Positions 44,860-57,179 of a stretch of 64,000 bases of DNA are shown here, piece by piece. The DNA lies in assembly GCA_029573725.1 (NCBI GenBank), contig JAKQDQ010000028.1, positions 291,377 through 355,376 on the forward strand. The letters run 5' to 3'. This DNA comes from Verrucomicrobiota bacterium (GTDB lineage: Bacteria > Verrucomicrobiota > Verrucomicrobiia > Limisphaerales > JADLHS01). The notes beneath the pieces are model-generated. The model ran no database searches and had not been told where the DNA came from. It saw nothing but the letters and a program-made list of their open reading frames with translations. Position 1 is the first letter of the stretch; the number at the start of each line of letters is the position of its first letter. Position numbers and translations under genes: made by a program.

Positions 44860-47012
44860 ACGGGTTGCCTTTCGGCTGGCGGTTGTGCTGGGGCGGCATC
44901 GGCGGTGCGATGAGTGAAAGCGACAGTCTGACAGAGGCCGATCAGGGCGCGGACTTTGCGGGCAGTGCCGGGAATCGAATCGAGATAATCTCCGATGGCC
45001 TGCTGAACAATGCTTACCCGCGGTTGGGAGTAGTTCGGCCCTTTCTGGCGTCCGGCCACCGTGCCGATCTCGGATTTCAAGATCTGCGTCACGACCAGGT
45101 CGAAGCCGCTGGCGGGTGAGGTGCCGCCCAGTTTTCCCGGCTCGTCCGTCTGGTAGCGTGCCACCAGTTCAATGATGCGATGCGGAAACTTGCCGCTGAC
45201 AACTCCGGTTCGCAGGGCGGCGAGCATGGCAAAGAAGGCCTCCGGCCCGCGTTGCTCCCACTTGCAGCCCCATTCGGAGATTTCGCCACTGCGTTTCATG
45301 AGGGTAATCGCGACGGCAGAACGGTCGAGTTCCTTGGGGTGCTTGGCGCGCCGCTCGGCTGCCTGGGCCTCGTGGACGACGTCCTGCAGAGGGGATTTGA
45401 AATGGGCGATGGCGATGCCGACGGACACGTCCAACGGGCTGCCGGCAAGAAAATGGGCGGGGAGCTTGCCGGGCATGTCCAGGGCGGAAGTGGCTGCGAA
45501 GGCTGCGGAGATTTTTGCAGCCAAGCCCGGCAGAGAACCGGAAGTCTCGCCACGGAAAGCCTGTCTCAAGGCGTACGCACAACCCAGCGCCTGGTCGGCC
45601 GGCAGCAACGCGAGAACGTCGTCACCCCCGGCATAAATCAGATGGCCGTCGAATTCAGCGATCAACTTCCCAGCGACACGCAGGGCGAAGTTGCTCAAGC
45701 GCCGGCTGATTTCCTGATGATAATCTGCCGATAGCGGCTTCGCGATCTTCTCGCCACCAATCCATTTTCCCATCTCGTCGCCATCCATCGCCAGCACCGC
45801 GAAATAGCTCCGGCCGCGGCGGTCTTCCGGGAGACCCTCCACGGCATCATCCAAATCCGCTGCTTCATCTTTGTGCGGATCATGGCGGGCTATGTGCCAG
45901 GTGCTGGGAATAATCATGTGGCCTTTCCGGTGGCTCGCCGGAAGTCCGAGTTTTTCCGTGAGCCACGCGATATGCCACGTGCGTTTCACCAGGGAGGTGG
46001 CGCCAAGGATGTCGGCTTTGTGTCGCTCACGCAGCAAAGCGCGGATCAGTTCACCATCCTTTTTAATGTCTTTGACTTGTGCGTCCCACCACGCCCGTCC
46101 ACCCAGGATGCGCTCCTCTCGTCCGTTCAGAAAATCCTTGTCGCAGTCGTCGCCCGTAAACCAACGGCCGGAATTCCACCCCCGGAAATTCCTGGTCTGG
46201 CGGATGGCATCAAGTTGCCAGGCGTTCAATCCGGTGGTCAGGGCGTAAGCACATTCTTCGGCCGACCGTCCATCCTGCCGGGCGGCCTTCAATTCCTCCT
46301 CATGTTCGTGCAAGCGGTCGGCAACTTTTTCCCAATTGGTCCTTGGCCATTTCGTTGGTGCGATCAGATCGGAAATTCTGCCCAGGTCTTCGGGAAGGCT
46401 GAGTGCCGGCGTGAACTGCCAACTGATGGTCAGGAACCGGTCTCGTTGGGCCTCAAACCTTGGCTCCTCGGCAGTCGTAACCAGTCCGTGATCCAAGGCG
46501 AACTGCCAACAAACCGTGGAAATGGCCTTCCATTCCCGGCCGATCGCTGACTCGACTGCATTGGCGATGGACCGGGCAGGATCCCCACCGCCCGGGAGGG
46601 AGGCAAGGGCGAGATTCGGCAGGTCCGTGGATGGCGTCCGGGCCGGGTCATGTGGCACCCGGGCGAGGAAGAGATTGGGAATATTCGGTGTTAACAGCCC
46701 CGAGGTTTCCCCTTCGAGGATGCGACATCGGCTGAGTCCACCACGGTCGCCAACGCCAACCAGGTTGTCCAGCAGCCCGGCATTCTGGGAGCGCCATCGG
46801 AGAAGCGGCTGGTTCACTACGGCAGGAAACATGATTGATTCCCAAGGGTTCTCGATGCCGTATTTTGCGAGTTCGGCGGCCAGTGCGTGCAATCCGGACG
46901 CCACCAGCCAGGAGAGCAGATAGCTGCCGCTCCAGAGGTCGCGGGTGCTGCGCGCCTGGGCGATGAAATCCTGCACCGGACCAATCTGAATTTTGAGCAG
47001 CGCGTGGTTCAT
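44856..47012 (-). CDS. cmr2: Type III-B large subunit Cmr2 (Cas10), HD domain absent
   Basis: Cmr2 senses target RNA and makes cyclic oligoadenylates. The 718-residue protein begins at MNHALLKIQIGPVQDFIAQARSTRDLWSGSYLLS, a segment that in longer homologues follows an HD nuclease domain; here nothing precedes it. Palm domain residues are FAVLAMDGDEMGKW (Asp410) and LIYAGGDDVLALLP, with GGDD at 462-465 intact. Cyclase activity is thus expected; DNase activity from an HD domain is not. A candidate extended -10 promoter lies 77-85 bp upstream of the start. It is the first gene of the effector unit. Confidence 0.93.
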   Translation of the reverse strand: MNHALLKIQIGPVQDFIAQARSTRDLWSGSYLLSWLVASGLHALAAELAKYGIENPWESIMFPAVVNQPLLRWRSQNAGLLDNLVGVGDRGGLSRCRILEGETSGLLTPNIPNLFLARVPHDPARTPSTDLPNLALASLPGGGDPARSIANAVESAIGREWKAISTVCWQFALDHGLVTTAEEPRFEAQRDRFLTISWQFTPALSLPEDLGRISDLIAPTKWPRTNWEKVADRLHEHEEELKAARQDGRSAEECAYALTTGLNAWQLDAIRQTRNFRGWNSGRWFTGDDCDKDFLNGREERILGGRAWWDAQVKDIKKDGELIRALLRERHKADILGATSLVKRTWHIAWLTEKLGLPASHRKGHMIIPSTWHIARHDPHKDEAADLDDAVEGLPEDRRGRSYFAVLAMDGDEMGKWIGGEKIAKPLSADYHQEISRRLSNFALRVAGKLIAEFDGHLIYAGGDDVLALLPADQALGCAYALRQAFRGETSGSLPGLAAKISAAFAATSALDMPGKLPAHFLAGSPLDVSVGIAIAHFKSPLQDVVHEAQAAERRAKHPKELDRSAVAITLMKRSGEISEWGCKWEQRGPEAFFAMLAALRTGVVSGKFPHRIIELVARYQTDEPGKLGGTSPASGFDLVVTQILKSEIGTVAGRQKGPNYSQPRVSIVQQAIGDYLDSIPGTARKVRALIGLCQTVAFTHRTADAAPAQPPAERQPV

Positions 47013-47817
47013 GGATGCTGTTCAGTGCGTGTTCGGGAGCATCGTGAGGTGCGCCATGGCGGGCATGGCATCGTGAATCGAACGTCCAATTATATCAAAC
47101 ATGGCCCCAAGGTTTGGCTCCTGATTATGCATGTGAAAATCGAGCGGCAATTACGTCAGTTTAAAATCAAAACCAGCAGGCTCCAGGCCAATCCGTTGAC
47201 ACGCCGTGGCGCGCCCGTGTCCTACCGCCGCATCTCTGCGCAAAACAGCTGATTTGCCGCGCAGTCTGAATGGTCTCGTCCGCTGCCATACCGCGGCACA
47301 TTCTGCATACGGGTTTCGCAATTGTCCCGAAGTCGGACGTCCGTGGACGTGCCGGATCAGCGGACAACTGGGCGGGGAAATTTTGCCCGTTCTTGTTCCC
47401 ACGCTCGTGCAGGGAGCACACGTCCTTTCCTGGCCAGATCCAGGTAGCCGGTCGGGGCGTGGCGCACAGCGGCTTATCTTGATCATGCGCGCCTCTCCCG
47501 ACCGCCACACGATCAAGGATGACCAGCTGTGGCGAAGCGCTCCAGCAGGCGATTGGATCTCCGGGTAACTCCGGCGGGAACGAACCGCTTTCTTGCGGAG
47601 CGTCTGCAGGCTTGCACCCATGAGCCCTCGCGTTGCGTCCTTCCGCCATCGGCAGTGGCCGGCTGCGCCCGTTCGCAAGGCCGGGCCGGGCCCGCCCGCG
47701 CCGCCGCGCTTGATTGTTTCTCCTTCCGGTGGCAGGCTCGGAGGCCCGGAATGTTGACGAACGGATTTGCTTTGATCTTTAAATTTCCCGCGCCACCAGC
47801 CGGGAGAAACACGCGCC
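47013..47817. other. 805-bp region upstream of cmr2 and the GH63 gene
   Basis: The two flanking genes are divergent. The part next to cmr2 (47080-47180) is AT-rich and holds a candidate promoter. Open frames in the remaining GC-rich part lack domains and plausible starts. No repeat of the CRISPR type and no tRNA was found. Confidence 0.5.
47089..47097 (-). promoter_or_regulatory. Candidate extended -10 promoter of the cmr unit
   Basis: The minus strand reads TGATATAAT here: a perfect TATAAT with the TGn extension. The predicted start near 47082 gives a leader of about 70 nt before cmr2. The -35 region is poor, as expected for an extended -10 promoter. Confidence 0.45.
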
Positions 47818-50559
47818 ATGAATGCTGAGGCCCGCCGCCTCCGGGAGGCCAACTCCGGCATCGCCAACTGGCGGGCGTGGGGCCCGTACCTGTCCGATCG
47901 TCAGTGGGGCACGGTGCGCGAGGACTATTCTGCCGACGGGAGCGCGTGGGAGTACTTCCCGCATGACCATGCGCGCAGCCGCGCCTACCGGTGGGGCGAA
48001 GACGGCATCGCAGGCGTGAGCGACGAAAACTGTCGTCTCTGTCTGGCGCTGGCGTTGTGGAACGGAAAAGATCCCATCATCAAGGAACGGCTGTTCGGGC
48101 TGGGCAATCATGAGGGCAATCACGGCGAAGACGTCAAGGAGCTGTATTACCATCTCGACGCGACGCCCACGCACTCCTACTTGAAGCTGCTCTACAAGTA
48201 CCCGCAACGCGCGTTTCCCTATGCGGAACTGGTGCGGGAAAATGCGCGGCGCAAATGCGATCCCCAATCGCCGGAATTCGAACTGCTGGACACCGGCATC
48301 TTTGACGATGACCGCTACTGGGATGTCTTCGTGGTATACGCCAAGGCCGCCCCCGAGGATCTGCTCATGCAGGTCACGGCGCACAACCGCGGGCCGGATG
48401 TGGCCGTGCTGTATTTGCTGCCGCAATTGTGGTTTCGCAACACTTGGTCTTGGGGGCGGTCCTCCTCCCGGCCGGTGCTGCGGTTGAGCCCCCGCGGGAC
48501 CCTCCTGGCGCGCCACCCCGAACTCGGCGAATTTCAACTGCACCGGGAGGGTCAACCGGAGCTCCTGTTTTGCGCCAATGAAACCAATCCGCGGCGGCAC
48601 CACGGCCAGCCGGAAGTGTCCGGCGCCTTCAAGGACGCCTTCAACGCCTATCTCGTGCAGGGCGACCGGGCCGCGGCCGGGGCCGCCCAGACTGGCACGA
48701 AAGCCGGAATGCTCTATCCGCTTTCGGTTGCGCCCGGTGAGTCGGCAACGATCCGTCTCCGCCTCGTCGCCGCGGGTTCCCGATCCGCCCCGGCTTCGCG
48801 CCGGAATGTCTTCGCCGACTTTGACCGCGTCCTGGCGCAACGCCAGCAGGAGGCGGATGCCTTTTACGCGGAGTTGCAACGGGAACTTCCGGATGCCGAC
48901 CAGCGGCGGGTGCAACGGCAGGCGTTTGCGGGGCTGATCTGGTCGAAGCAGTTTTATTCTTACGATGTGCGCGCATGGCTGGCGGGCGACCCCGGCCTGC
49001 CACCGCCGCCGGCCCGGCGCCAACAGGGTCGAAACGCCGAATGGACACATCTGAACAACGCCACCGTCATGTCCATGCCGGACAAATGGGAATACCCCTG
49101 GTACGCCACCTGGGATCTGGCGTTTCATTGTCTGCCCCTGGCCCTGGTGGACGCCGAGTTCGCCAAGCAGCAGCTCATTCTCATCACGCGGGAGTGGTAC
49201 ATGCACCCCAACGGCCAGTTTCCCGCCTACGAATGGGAGTTTGGCAACGTCAATCCGCCCGTTCACGCCTGGGCGGCGTGGCGGGTTTTTCAAATCGACC
49301 GCAAACAACGTCGTCGCCGGCACCCGGCGGACCCCGGCGACCTGGAGTTTCTCGAGCGGGTTTACCACAAGCTGCTGTTGAATTTCACCTGGTGGGTGAA
49401 TCGCAAGGACGCGCAGGGGCGCAACATTTTCCATGGCGGCTTTCTCGGCCTGGACAACATCAGCGTGTTTGACCGCAGCGCGCCACTGCCCAACGGCGGC
49501 ACGATCAATCAGGCCGACGGCACAAGCTGGATGGCGATGTATTCGTTGAACCTCCTGCGCATTGCCCTGGAATTGGCGCAACACAACCGGGTGTATGAAG
49601 ACATCGCCACCAAGTTCTTCGAACACTTCCTGGCCATCGCCGAAGCCATCAACGCCACCGCCGCCGGCTCCGGGTTGTGGGACGAAACCGACGCCTTTTA
49701 TTACGACGAATTGCGCACTCCGGAAGGCCGGGAAATTCCCCTCAAGGTGCGTTCCATGGTGGGTCTGATTCCACTGTTTGCCGTCGAAACCCTGGAACCG
49801 GAGCTGCTGGCCAGACTGCCGGATTTCACGGCGCGCATGGAATGGTATCTCCAGTACCGGCCGGACCTGGCGCGGCTGGTTTCCCGCTGGCAGGAACCCG
49901 GACTGGGGCGGCGCAATTTGTTGTCGCTCCTGCGGGGGCATCGCATGAAATGCCTGCTGCGCCGCATGCTCGATGAAACGGAGTTCCTCTCCGATTACGG
50001 GATTCGCGCGCTGTCCAAAGTGCATGCGCAGCAGCCCTTCCGGCTCGATTGCGGCGGCATGACACATGAAATCACCTACTGGCCCGGGGAATCCCGCGGC
50101 ACCCTCTTTGGTGGCAACTCCAACTGGCGCGGCCCGGTGTGGATGCCGGTGAACTACCTGCTGATCGAGTCGCTGCAGAAATTCCACCATTACTATGGCG
50201 ATGATTTCACCGTCGAATGTCCCACCGGCTCGGGCCACTGCCTCACGCTGGAGGGCGTGGCCGACGAAATCACCCGCCGTCTCTGCCGGCTGCTGCTGCG
50301 GGACGCCCGGGGCCAACGAGCCGCCATGAACAGTCATCCCAAGCTGCAGCACGACCCGCACTTCAAGGATTACCTGCTCTTCCACGAATATTTTCACGGG
50401 GACACGGGGCGGGGTTTGGGGGCGTCTCATCAGACGGGCTGGACCGGGCTGGTGGCGAAGCTGCTCCAGCCCCGTCGCAGCGAAGCATCCGCCGCCGCCC
50501 GCGCCGGGGCGGTGCCGGCCAGAAAACCGCGCCGGCGCAGCCTCCCGGCGCAGGGCTGA
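47818..50559 (+). CDS. GH63-like glycosidase (MGH1-type alpha/alpha barrel)
   Basis: This 913-residue cytoplasmic protein resembles the bacterial mannosyl-oligosaccharide-glucosidase group. Visible are WGPYLSDRQWGTVREDYSADGSAWEYFPHDHARSRAYRWGEDGIAG at the N-terminus, IWSKQFYSYDV in the middle, the catalytic-region WEYPWYATWDLAFHCLPLALVD, and NWRGPVWMPVNYLLIESL near the end. Those segments define the family's (alpha/alpha)6 domain. Substrate is probably an alpha-glucoside; no signal peptide is seen. A Pro/Arg-rich tail ends the protein. It converges with the serine hydrolase gene, six bases apart. Confidence 0.85.
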   Translation: MNAEARRLREANSGIANWRAWGPYLSDRQWGTVREDYSADGSAWEYFPHDHARSRAYRWGEDGIAGVSDENCRLCLALALWNGKDPIIKERLFGLGNHEGNHGEDVKELYYHLDATPTHSYLKLLYKYPQRAFPYAELVRENARRKCDPQSPEFELLDTGIFDDDRYWDVFVVYAKAAPEDLLMQVTAHNRGPDVAVLYLLPQLWFRNTWSWGRSSSRPVLRLSPRGTLLARHPELGEFQLHREGQPELLFCANETNPRRHHGQPEVSGAFKDAFNAYLVQGDRAAAGAAQTGTKAGMLYPLSVAPGESATIRLRLVAAGSRSAPASRRNVFADFDRVLAQRQQEADAFYAELQRELPDADQRRVQRQAFAGLIWSKQFYSYDVRAWLAGDPGLPPPPARRQQGRNAEWTHLNNATVMSMPDKWEYPWYATWDLAFHCLPLALVDAEFAKQQLILITREWYMHPNGQFPAYEWEFGNVNPPVHAWAAWRVFQIDRKQRRRRHPADPGDLEFLERVYHKLLLNFTWWVNRKDAQGRNIFHGGFLGLDNISVFDRSAPLPNGGTINQADGTSWMAMYSLNLLRIALELAQHNRVYEDIATKFFEHFLAIAEAINATAAGSGLWDETDAFYYDELRTPEGREIPLKVRSMVGLIPLFAVETLEPELLARLPDFTARMEWYLQYRPDLARLVSRWQEPGLGRRNLLSLLRGHRMKCLLRRMLDETEFLSDYGIRALSKVHAQQPFRLDCGGMTHEITYWPGESRGTLFGGNSNWRGPVWMPVNYLLIESLQKFHHYYGDDFTVECPTGSGHCLTLEGVADEITRRLCRLLLRDARGQRAAMNSHPKLQHDPHFKDYLLFHEYFHGDTGRGLGASHQTGWTGLVAKLLQPRRSEASAAARAGAVPARKPRRRSLPAQG

Positions 50560-50565
50560 CCGCGG

Positions 50566-51618
50566 TTATTCCTGGAAATAAAACGTCGCGACCTTTCGGG
50601 CCAGCGTGGTCGCGATTTGTTCATCCGTGTTGGTAAGGACAATGACGACGAGGTCGTCATCCGGAAAACGCTGGTGGCTCGCCGAGAAGCCGGAAGTGGA
50701 GCCGCCATGCCCAATGACACGGTGCCCGGCCACCCGGTCGAGCGACCAGCCAAAGCCGTATTGCGTGGCGCGCGCTTTTGTATTGGCGCCGGCCGTCCAC
50801 ATGGCGGTCTTGCTCGTTGCGCTCAGCAGTTGCTCCCCATCCAGCGCCACACTCCATCGCGCCAGATCGCCCAGCGTCGAGACGATGGCGCCGGCGGCAA
50901 AAATGTCCGTGAGGTCGTAGTCCCGATTGATCCAGACCCGGTTCGTCTGCTCATAGCCATGCGCCCGGTGGGGAATGATGGTGCGCGGCAGCCGGTCCGT
51001 CGTGGCGTGCATCTCGAGCGGCTGGAAAATCCGGGTCCGCATGAAACTCCAATAATTCGTGCCGCTTACGTTCTCGATGATGTAACCGAGCAGGCTGTAA
51101 CCACTGTTGCAATAGGCGTACGCCGTGCCGGGAACAAAGTCCAGGGGGAGATCGCGCAGGGCGGCGATAAACTGCGTTTGCGTAAGGTGACGGGTGAGTT
51201 CAAAGCCGGTCAAGCCCGTGTAACTCCTGATGCCCGAGCCATGGGTCAGCAGATGCCGGATGGTGATGGCCGACCAGGACGGGGGCGGGTCCGGCAAATA
51301 CAGGTTGATCCGGTCATCCACGGAGAGCTGGTGATCCTGGACGAGCAGCAAAATTCCCGCGGCGGTGAATTGTTTGGTCAGCGAGCCGATTTCAAACACC
51401 GTCTCGGGGCGCACCGGCACCTGCTGTTCCACATCCGCCCACCCATAGGTCAGCGTGCGGATCCGTTCCCCGTGTCGCAGCACGGTCAGCGCCAGACCGG
51501 GAATCCGGTGCTCGGCCATTTGCGCCTGCAGATAATCCGCCACCGGATCCGCCGGAAGCCGCCCGCCGACAAACAGCAACACGGAACAGAACAACCGGAC
51601 GGAAATGAATCGCTGCAT
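50566..51618 (-). CDS. Serine hydrolase, class C beta-lactamase / penicillin-binding-protein fold
   Basis: This 350-residue exported protein has a signal peptide (MQRFISVRLFCSVLLFVGG). Catalytic motifs are complete: Ser79-Leu-Thr-Lys82 in EIGSLTKQFTAAG, Tyr169-Cys-Asn171 in YAYCNSGYSLLGYI and HGGSTSGF as the third motif near residue 310. Such proteins range from D-peptidases and esterases to true beta-lactamases. Nothing here separates these, so no function beyond serine hydrolase is claimed. It sits between the GH63 gene and the ATP synthase operon. Confidence 0.87.
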   Translation of the reverse strand: MQRFISVRLFCSVLLFVGGRLPADPVADYLQAQMAEHRIPGLALTVLRHGERIRTLTYGWADVEQQVPVRPETVFEIGSLTKQFTAAGILLLVQDHQLSVDDRINLYLPDPPPSWSAITIRHLLTHGSGIRSYTGLTGFELTRHLTQTQFIAALRDLPLDFVPGTAYAYCNSGYSLLGYIIENVSGTNYWSFMRTRIFQPLEMHATTDRLPRTIIPHRAHGYEQTNRVWINRDYDLTDIFAAGAIVSTLGDLARWSVALDGEQLLSATSKTAMWTAGANTKARATQYGFGWSLDRVAGHRVIGHGGSTSGFSASHQRFPDDDLVVIVLTNTDEQIATTLARKVATFYFQE

Positions 51619-51666
51619 GGCCGAGCTTAACCCGCCGCCCGCCGCCCTTCAAAAAAAATCCGGAGC

Positions 51667-52071
51667 TCAGCGACCGCGCCGCTTCACCTTGAGCTGCGTG
51701 GCCGCATGCGTCAGGGCGGCGTTCACCCGCGCGATTTCCTCGGCATCCAGCTTTTCCGCCAGCCGGGCTTCGGCCCGCTGGCGCGCTTCTTCGGCCCGGG
51801 CTTCGTCAATGTTCTCCGCCCGGATCGCCATGTCGGTGAGGATGACCACCTTTTCGCCGGTGATTTCCACAAAGCCTTCGCCGACGGCCAGAAAGAAGTT
51901 CTGCGCTCCCCGGCGCGCGTGAACTTCACCGTGCGTCAGCCGGGTCATGTAGGGAATATGCAGCGGAAAAATTCCCAGTTCCCCCTCGCTGCCGGGCAAC
52001 GTCACCATCTCCACTTCTTCCGAGAAGATTTTCGCTTCCGGCGTCACGATTTCCAGTTTCAGCGTGGCCAT
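51667..52071 (-). CDS. atpC: ATP synthase F1 epsilon subunit
   Basis: Central stalk subunit that couples rotation to the F1 head and can inhibit ATP hydrolysis. The 134-residue protein begins MATLKLEIVTPEAKIFSEEVEMVTLPGSEGELGIFPLH, the beta-sandwich signature. The C-terminal helical part (RAEARLAEKLDAEEIARVNAAL) is present. It is the last gene of the operon, after atpD with a 56-bp gap. Confidence 0.95.
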   Translation of the reverse strand: MATLKLEIVTPEAKIFSEEVEMVTLPGSEGELGIFPLHIPYMTRLTHGEVHARRGAQNFFLAVGEGFVEITGEKVVILTDMAIRAENIDEARAEEARQRAEARLAEKLDAEEIARVNAALTHAATQLKVKRRGR

Positions 52072-52127
52072 GGTTGCGTATCTAAAGAGTTATATCCCCG
52101 ACGGTGACGGTTCGTCCGGCGCCACGA

Positions 52128-54498
<2,371 letters not shown>

Positions 54499-54538
54499 GG
54501 AATGTTAATGGGTCGGCCATGGGCGTGCCGCGGGCAAT

Positions 54539-56071
54539 TCAGCGATACGTCTGCTTGAATTCCGTGACCGCGGCTTTCAACTCCGCGGCGATCCCGTCGC
54601 TGACCGCTTTTTCATTGCGGATTTTCGTGAGCAGATCCACCTTCCGTGTGGAGAAGTAATCCATCAACTTGTCCTGACAGTCCTTCACCTTCTCCACCGG
54701 CACATCGTCAAAAAAGTTGTTTTGCACCGCCCAAAGGACCGCCACCTGCATCTCCACGGCGATCGGGTTGAACTGCGGTTGCTTGAAAATTTCCACCACC
54801 CGCTTGCCGCGTTCGAGAATGGCCTGCGTTTTGGCGTCGAGATCCGAACCAAACTGGGCGAACGCCGCCAGCTCCCGGTACTGGGCCAGGTCCCCCTTGA
54901 TGCGGCCGGCCACTTGTTTCATCGCCTTAATTTGCGCGGCGGAACCGACGCGGCTCACGGACAAACCGACGGAAACCGCCGGGCGTACGCCCTGGTAAAA
55001 CAAGTCGGTTTCCAGATAAATTTGCCCATCCGTGATGGAAATTACGTTGGTGGGAATGTAGGCCGACACGTCCCCCGCCTGGGTTTCGATGATCGGCAGC
55101 GCCGTCAACGAGCCATTGCCGTATTTTTCCGACACCCGCGCCGAGCGCTCCAGCAGGCGGCTGTGCAGATAGAACACGTCCCCCGGATACGCTTCGCGTC
55201 CGGACGGGCGCTTCAACACCAGCGAAACCTGCCGGTACGCCACTGCCTGTTTGGAGAGATCATCGTAGATGATGAGCGCATCCATGCCGTGATCCATGAA
55301 CCATTCGCCAATCGCGGCCCCCGCAAACGGCGCCAAATACTGGTTCGCCGCGGAGTCCGAGGCCGCCGCGACCACGACGATCGTGTCCTCCATTGCCCCC
55401 GCCTTCTCCAGCTCGGCAATCACCCGCGCAATGTTCGACTGCTTCTGGCCGACCGCCACGTAGATGTTGTACATGGGACGAAAGTTTTTGTCGCCGGACT
55501 CGCGCCCCACCTTGTTGATGCGCGATTGGTTGATCATCGCGTCCACGCCGATGGTGGTTTTCCCCGTCGAGCGGTCGCCGATGATCAATTCGCGCTGGCC
55601 GCGGCCAATGGGGATCATCGCGTCAATGGCCATGATGCCGGTCTGCACCGGCTGGCTGACGGATTTGCGTTTGACGATGCCCGGCGCGATTTTCTCAACG
55701 GGGTAAAAAGCGTCCTCCTTGATCGCCCCCTTGCCATCCACGGGCCGGCCCAGACAATCCACCACGCGCCCGAGCAATCCTTTGCCGACGGGCACCGACA
55801 ATAATTTGCCGGTGGTCTTGACCTCCGTCCCTTCGTGGATGCCCAGGTAATCGCCGAGCACGATGGCGCCCACCTCGGTTTCTTCGAGGTTCAGGGCCAA
55901 TCCGATGACGCCTTGGCCGAAGTCCAGCATCTCGTTGGCCATGCAGTCGGTCAGGCCTTCGATTTTGGCCACCCCGTCGGAGATCTCGCGAACCACGCCG
56001 ACGTTTTGCCGGCTCACCTGGGTTTTCACCCCGGCAATCTGCGCTTCAATTTCTTGCAATAAATTGCTCAT
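54539..56071 (-). CDS. atpA: ATP synthase F1 alpha subunit
   Basis: Non-catalytic nucleotide-binding F1 subunit. The 510-residue protein has [23 protein letters not shown] (P-loop), [44 protein letters not shown] and [13 protein letters not shown], the canonical alpha-subunit segments. Length is normal. atpH precedes it after 81 bp. Confidence 0.97.
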   Translation of the reverse strand: MSNLLQEIEAQIAGVKTQVSRQNVGVVREISDGVAKIEGLTDCMANEMLDFGQGVIGLALNLEETEVGAIVLGDYLGIHEGTEVKTTGKLLSVPVGKGLLGRVVDCLGRPVDGKGAIKEDAFYPVEKIAPGIVKRKSVSQPVQTGIMAIDAMIPIGRGQRELIIGDRSTGKTTIGVDAMINQSRINKVGRESGDKNFRPMYNIYVAVGQKQSNIARVIAELEKAGAMEDTIVVVAAASDSAANQYLAPFAGAAIGEWFMDHGMDALIIYDDLSKQAVAYRQVSLVLKRPSGREAYPGDVFYLHSRLLERSARVSEKYGNGSLTALPIIETQAGDVSAYIPTNVISITDGQIYLETDLFYQGVRPAVSVGLSVSRVGSAAQIKAMKQVAGRIKGDLAQYRELAAFAQFGSDLDAKTQAILERGKRVVEIFKQPQFNPIAVEMQVAVLWAVQNNFFDDVPVEKVKDCQDKLMDYFSTRKVDLLTKIRNEKAVSDGIAAELKAAVTEFKQTYR

Positions 56072-56152
56072 AGTTTCGTTACCCGTGCTTCGTTACTTCA
56101 TTGAATCGTTTTCCGCGCTCCGCCGCAGGGCCGGCGGCGGGTTCCAGTCCGC

Positions 56153-56545
56153 CTAAAATCCGGCCGCCAGATCCGCCAGTCGCGCCTTCACACTGCCGTC
56201 ATACACATCGCTCCCCACCTGCACCCGCAGCCCGCCAATGAGCGCGGGATTCACCGCAAATTTCACGGTCAGGCCCGCGCCGTAGCGGGCTGCCAGATTC
56301 GCAGTCACCGCCGCCTGCAGGGCGGCGGCCAGCGGAGCGGCGCTTTCCACCTCGGCGGTGCGGCGGGCGATCTCCAGTTTCACCAGCCGCTGGAAGTGGG
56401 ACAAAATTGCGATGTACCCGCGGGGCTTCTGCGCAATCACCGCGCGGACGGTCGCGCGCACCCGCGGCTCATCCAGCCCCGCGGGAGTCTTGCACAGATT
56501 GAACAACGCCTTGCCGTCGCGCCGCGCCTGTTTGCTGATTTTCAC
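56153..56545 (-). CDS. atpH: ATP synthase F1 delta subunit, short form
   Basis: Delta links F1 to the peripheral stalk. The start MKISKQARRDGKALFNLC and the C-terminal VKFAVNPALIGGLRVQVGSDVYDGSVKARLADL are the recognisable delta parts. At 130 residues it is shorter than the usual 170-190; the N-terminal helical bundle is reduced, while the C-terminal domain is intact. There is no sign of a frameshift in the flanking sequence. Position between atpF and atpA supports the assignment. Confidence 0.85.
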   Translation of the reverse strand: MKISKQARRDGKALFNLCKTPAGLDEPRVRATVRAVIAQKPRGYIAILSHFQRLVKLEIARRTAEVESAAPLAAALQAAVTANLAARYGAGLTVKFAVNPALIGGLRVQVGSDVYDGSVKARLADLAAGF

Positions 56546-56579
56546 GGTGGGTAAACTTGATCACTCCGGACCGGACCGG

Positions 56580-57131
56580 TCAATTCATCGTCAACTGGCG
56601 GTTCGTTGCCTCCGCCAGGCGGTGTTGCTGCTCGGCGGTCAGGAGGTCGCCGGTCACCTTGGCGCTGGTCGCCACCACCAACCGGCCGATCTCCTGGCGC
56701 AGCTCCGCCTTCATGCGCGCCAGTTCGGCTTCGCTGGCCTGCCGCGCTTTCGCAATGATGTCATTCGCCGTCGCGATGGCCTTTTGGGTTTCCTGTTCCT
56801 GCACCTTGGCGGCCGCGGCGCGGGCTTCTTCGATGGCTTTGTTCGCCTGAACGCCCGCGGCCGCAATGATTTCCTGGGCCCTGGCCTGCGCCCGGGCGAG
56901 TTCCTCGCGGGTTTTTCTGGCGTTCTCCAGGCCTTCGGAAATCTGCGCCTTGCGCATTTCCAGCATGCCCAGCAACGGCTTGTAGGCGAACTTGGCCAGC
57001 ACCACGGCCACGATGACAAACAGCACCAGCTGGGAGAGGAGCAGACGCGGTTCGAGGGCAAACTCGCGCGCCAGCTGCGTCATCGGATTGTCTGCGTCGG
57101 CTCCCGCCGCCGCCAGCATCAGGTAATTCAT
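56580..57131 (-). CDS. atpF: ATP synthase Fo subunit b
   Basis: Peripheral stalk subunit. The 183-residue protein has one N-terminal membrane helix (PRLLLSQLVLFVIVAVVLAKFAYKPLLGML) followed by a long charged coiled coil (ARKTREELARAQARAQEII, AAAKVQEQETQKAIATANDI). Length and topology fit b. It lies between atpE and atpH. Confidence 0.93.
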   Translation of the reverse strand: MNYLMLAAAGADADNPMTQLAREFALEPRLLLSQLVLFVIVAVVLAKFAYKPLLGMLEMRKAQISEGLENARKTREELARAQARAQEIIAAAGVQANKAIEEARAAAAKVQEQETQKAIATANDIIAKARQASEAELARMKAELRQEIGRLVVATSAKVTGDLLTAEQQHRLAEATNRQLTMN

Positions 57132-57179
57132 AGGAGTGGCAAAGTGATGCGGGCGCGGACCAGCCGCGCCCGCGATGAA

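Noticed and set aside
47151..47867. 238-codon minus-strand open frame upstream of cmr2
   Set aside because: Composition is Arg/Ser/Pro-rich with no domain; it also overlaps the start of the GH63 gene. Not listed as a gene.
47779..50430. 883-codon minus-strand open frame over the GH63 gene
   Set aside because: Antisense shadow; the plus strand carries clear glycosidase motifs over its whole length.
51618..51666. Possible terminator after atpC
   Set aside because: A U8 run exists on the minus strand, but only a very weak stem precedes it.
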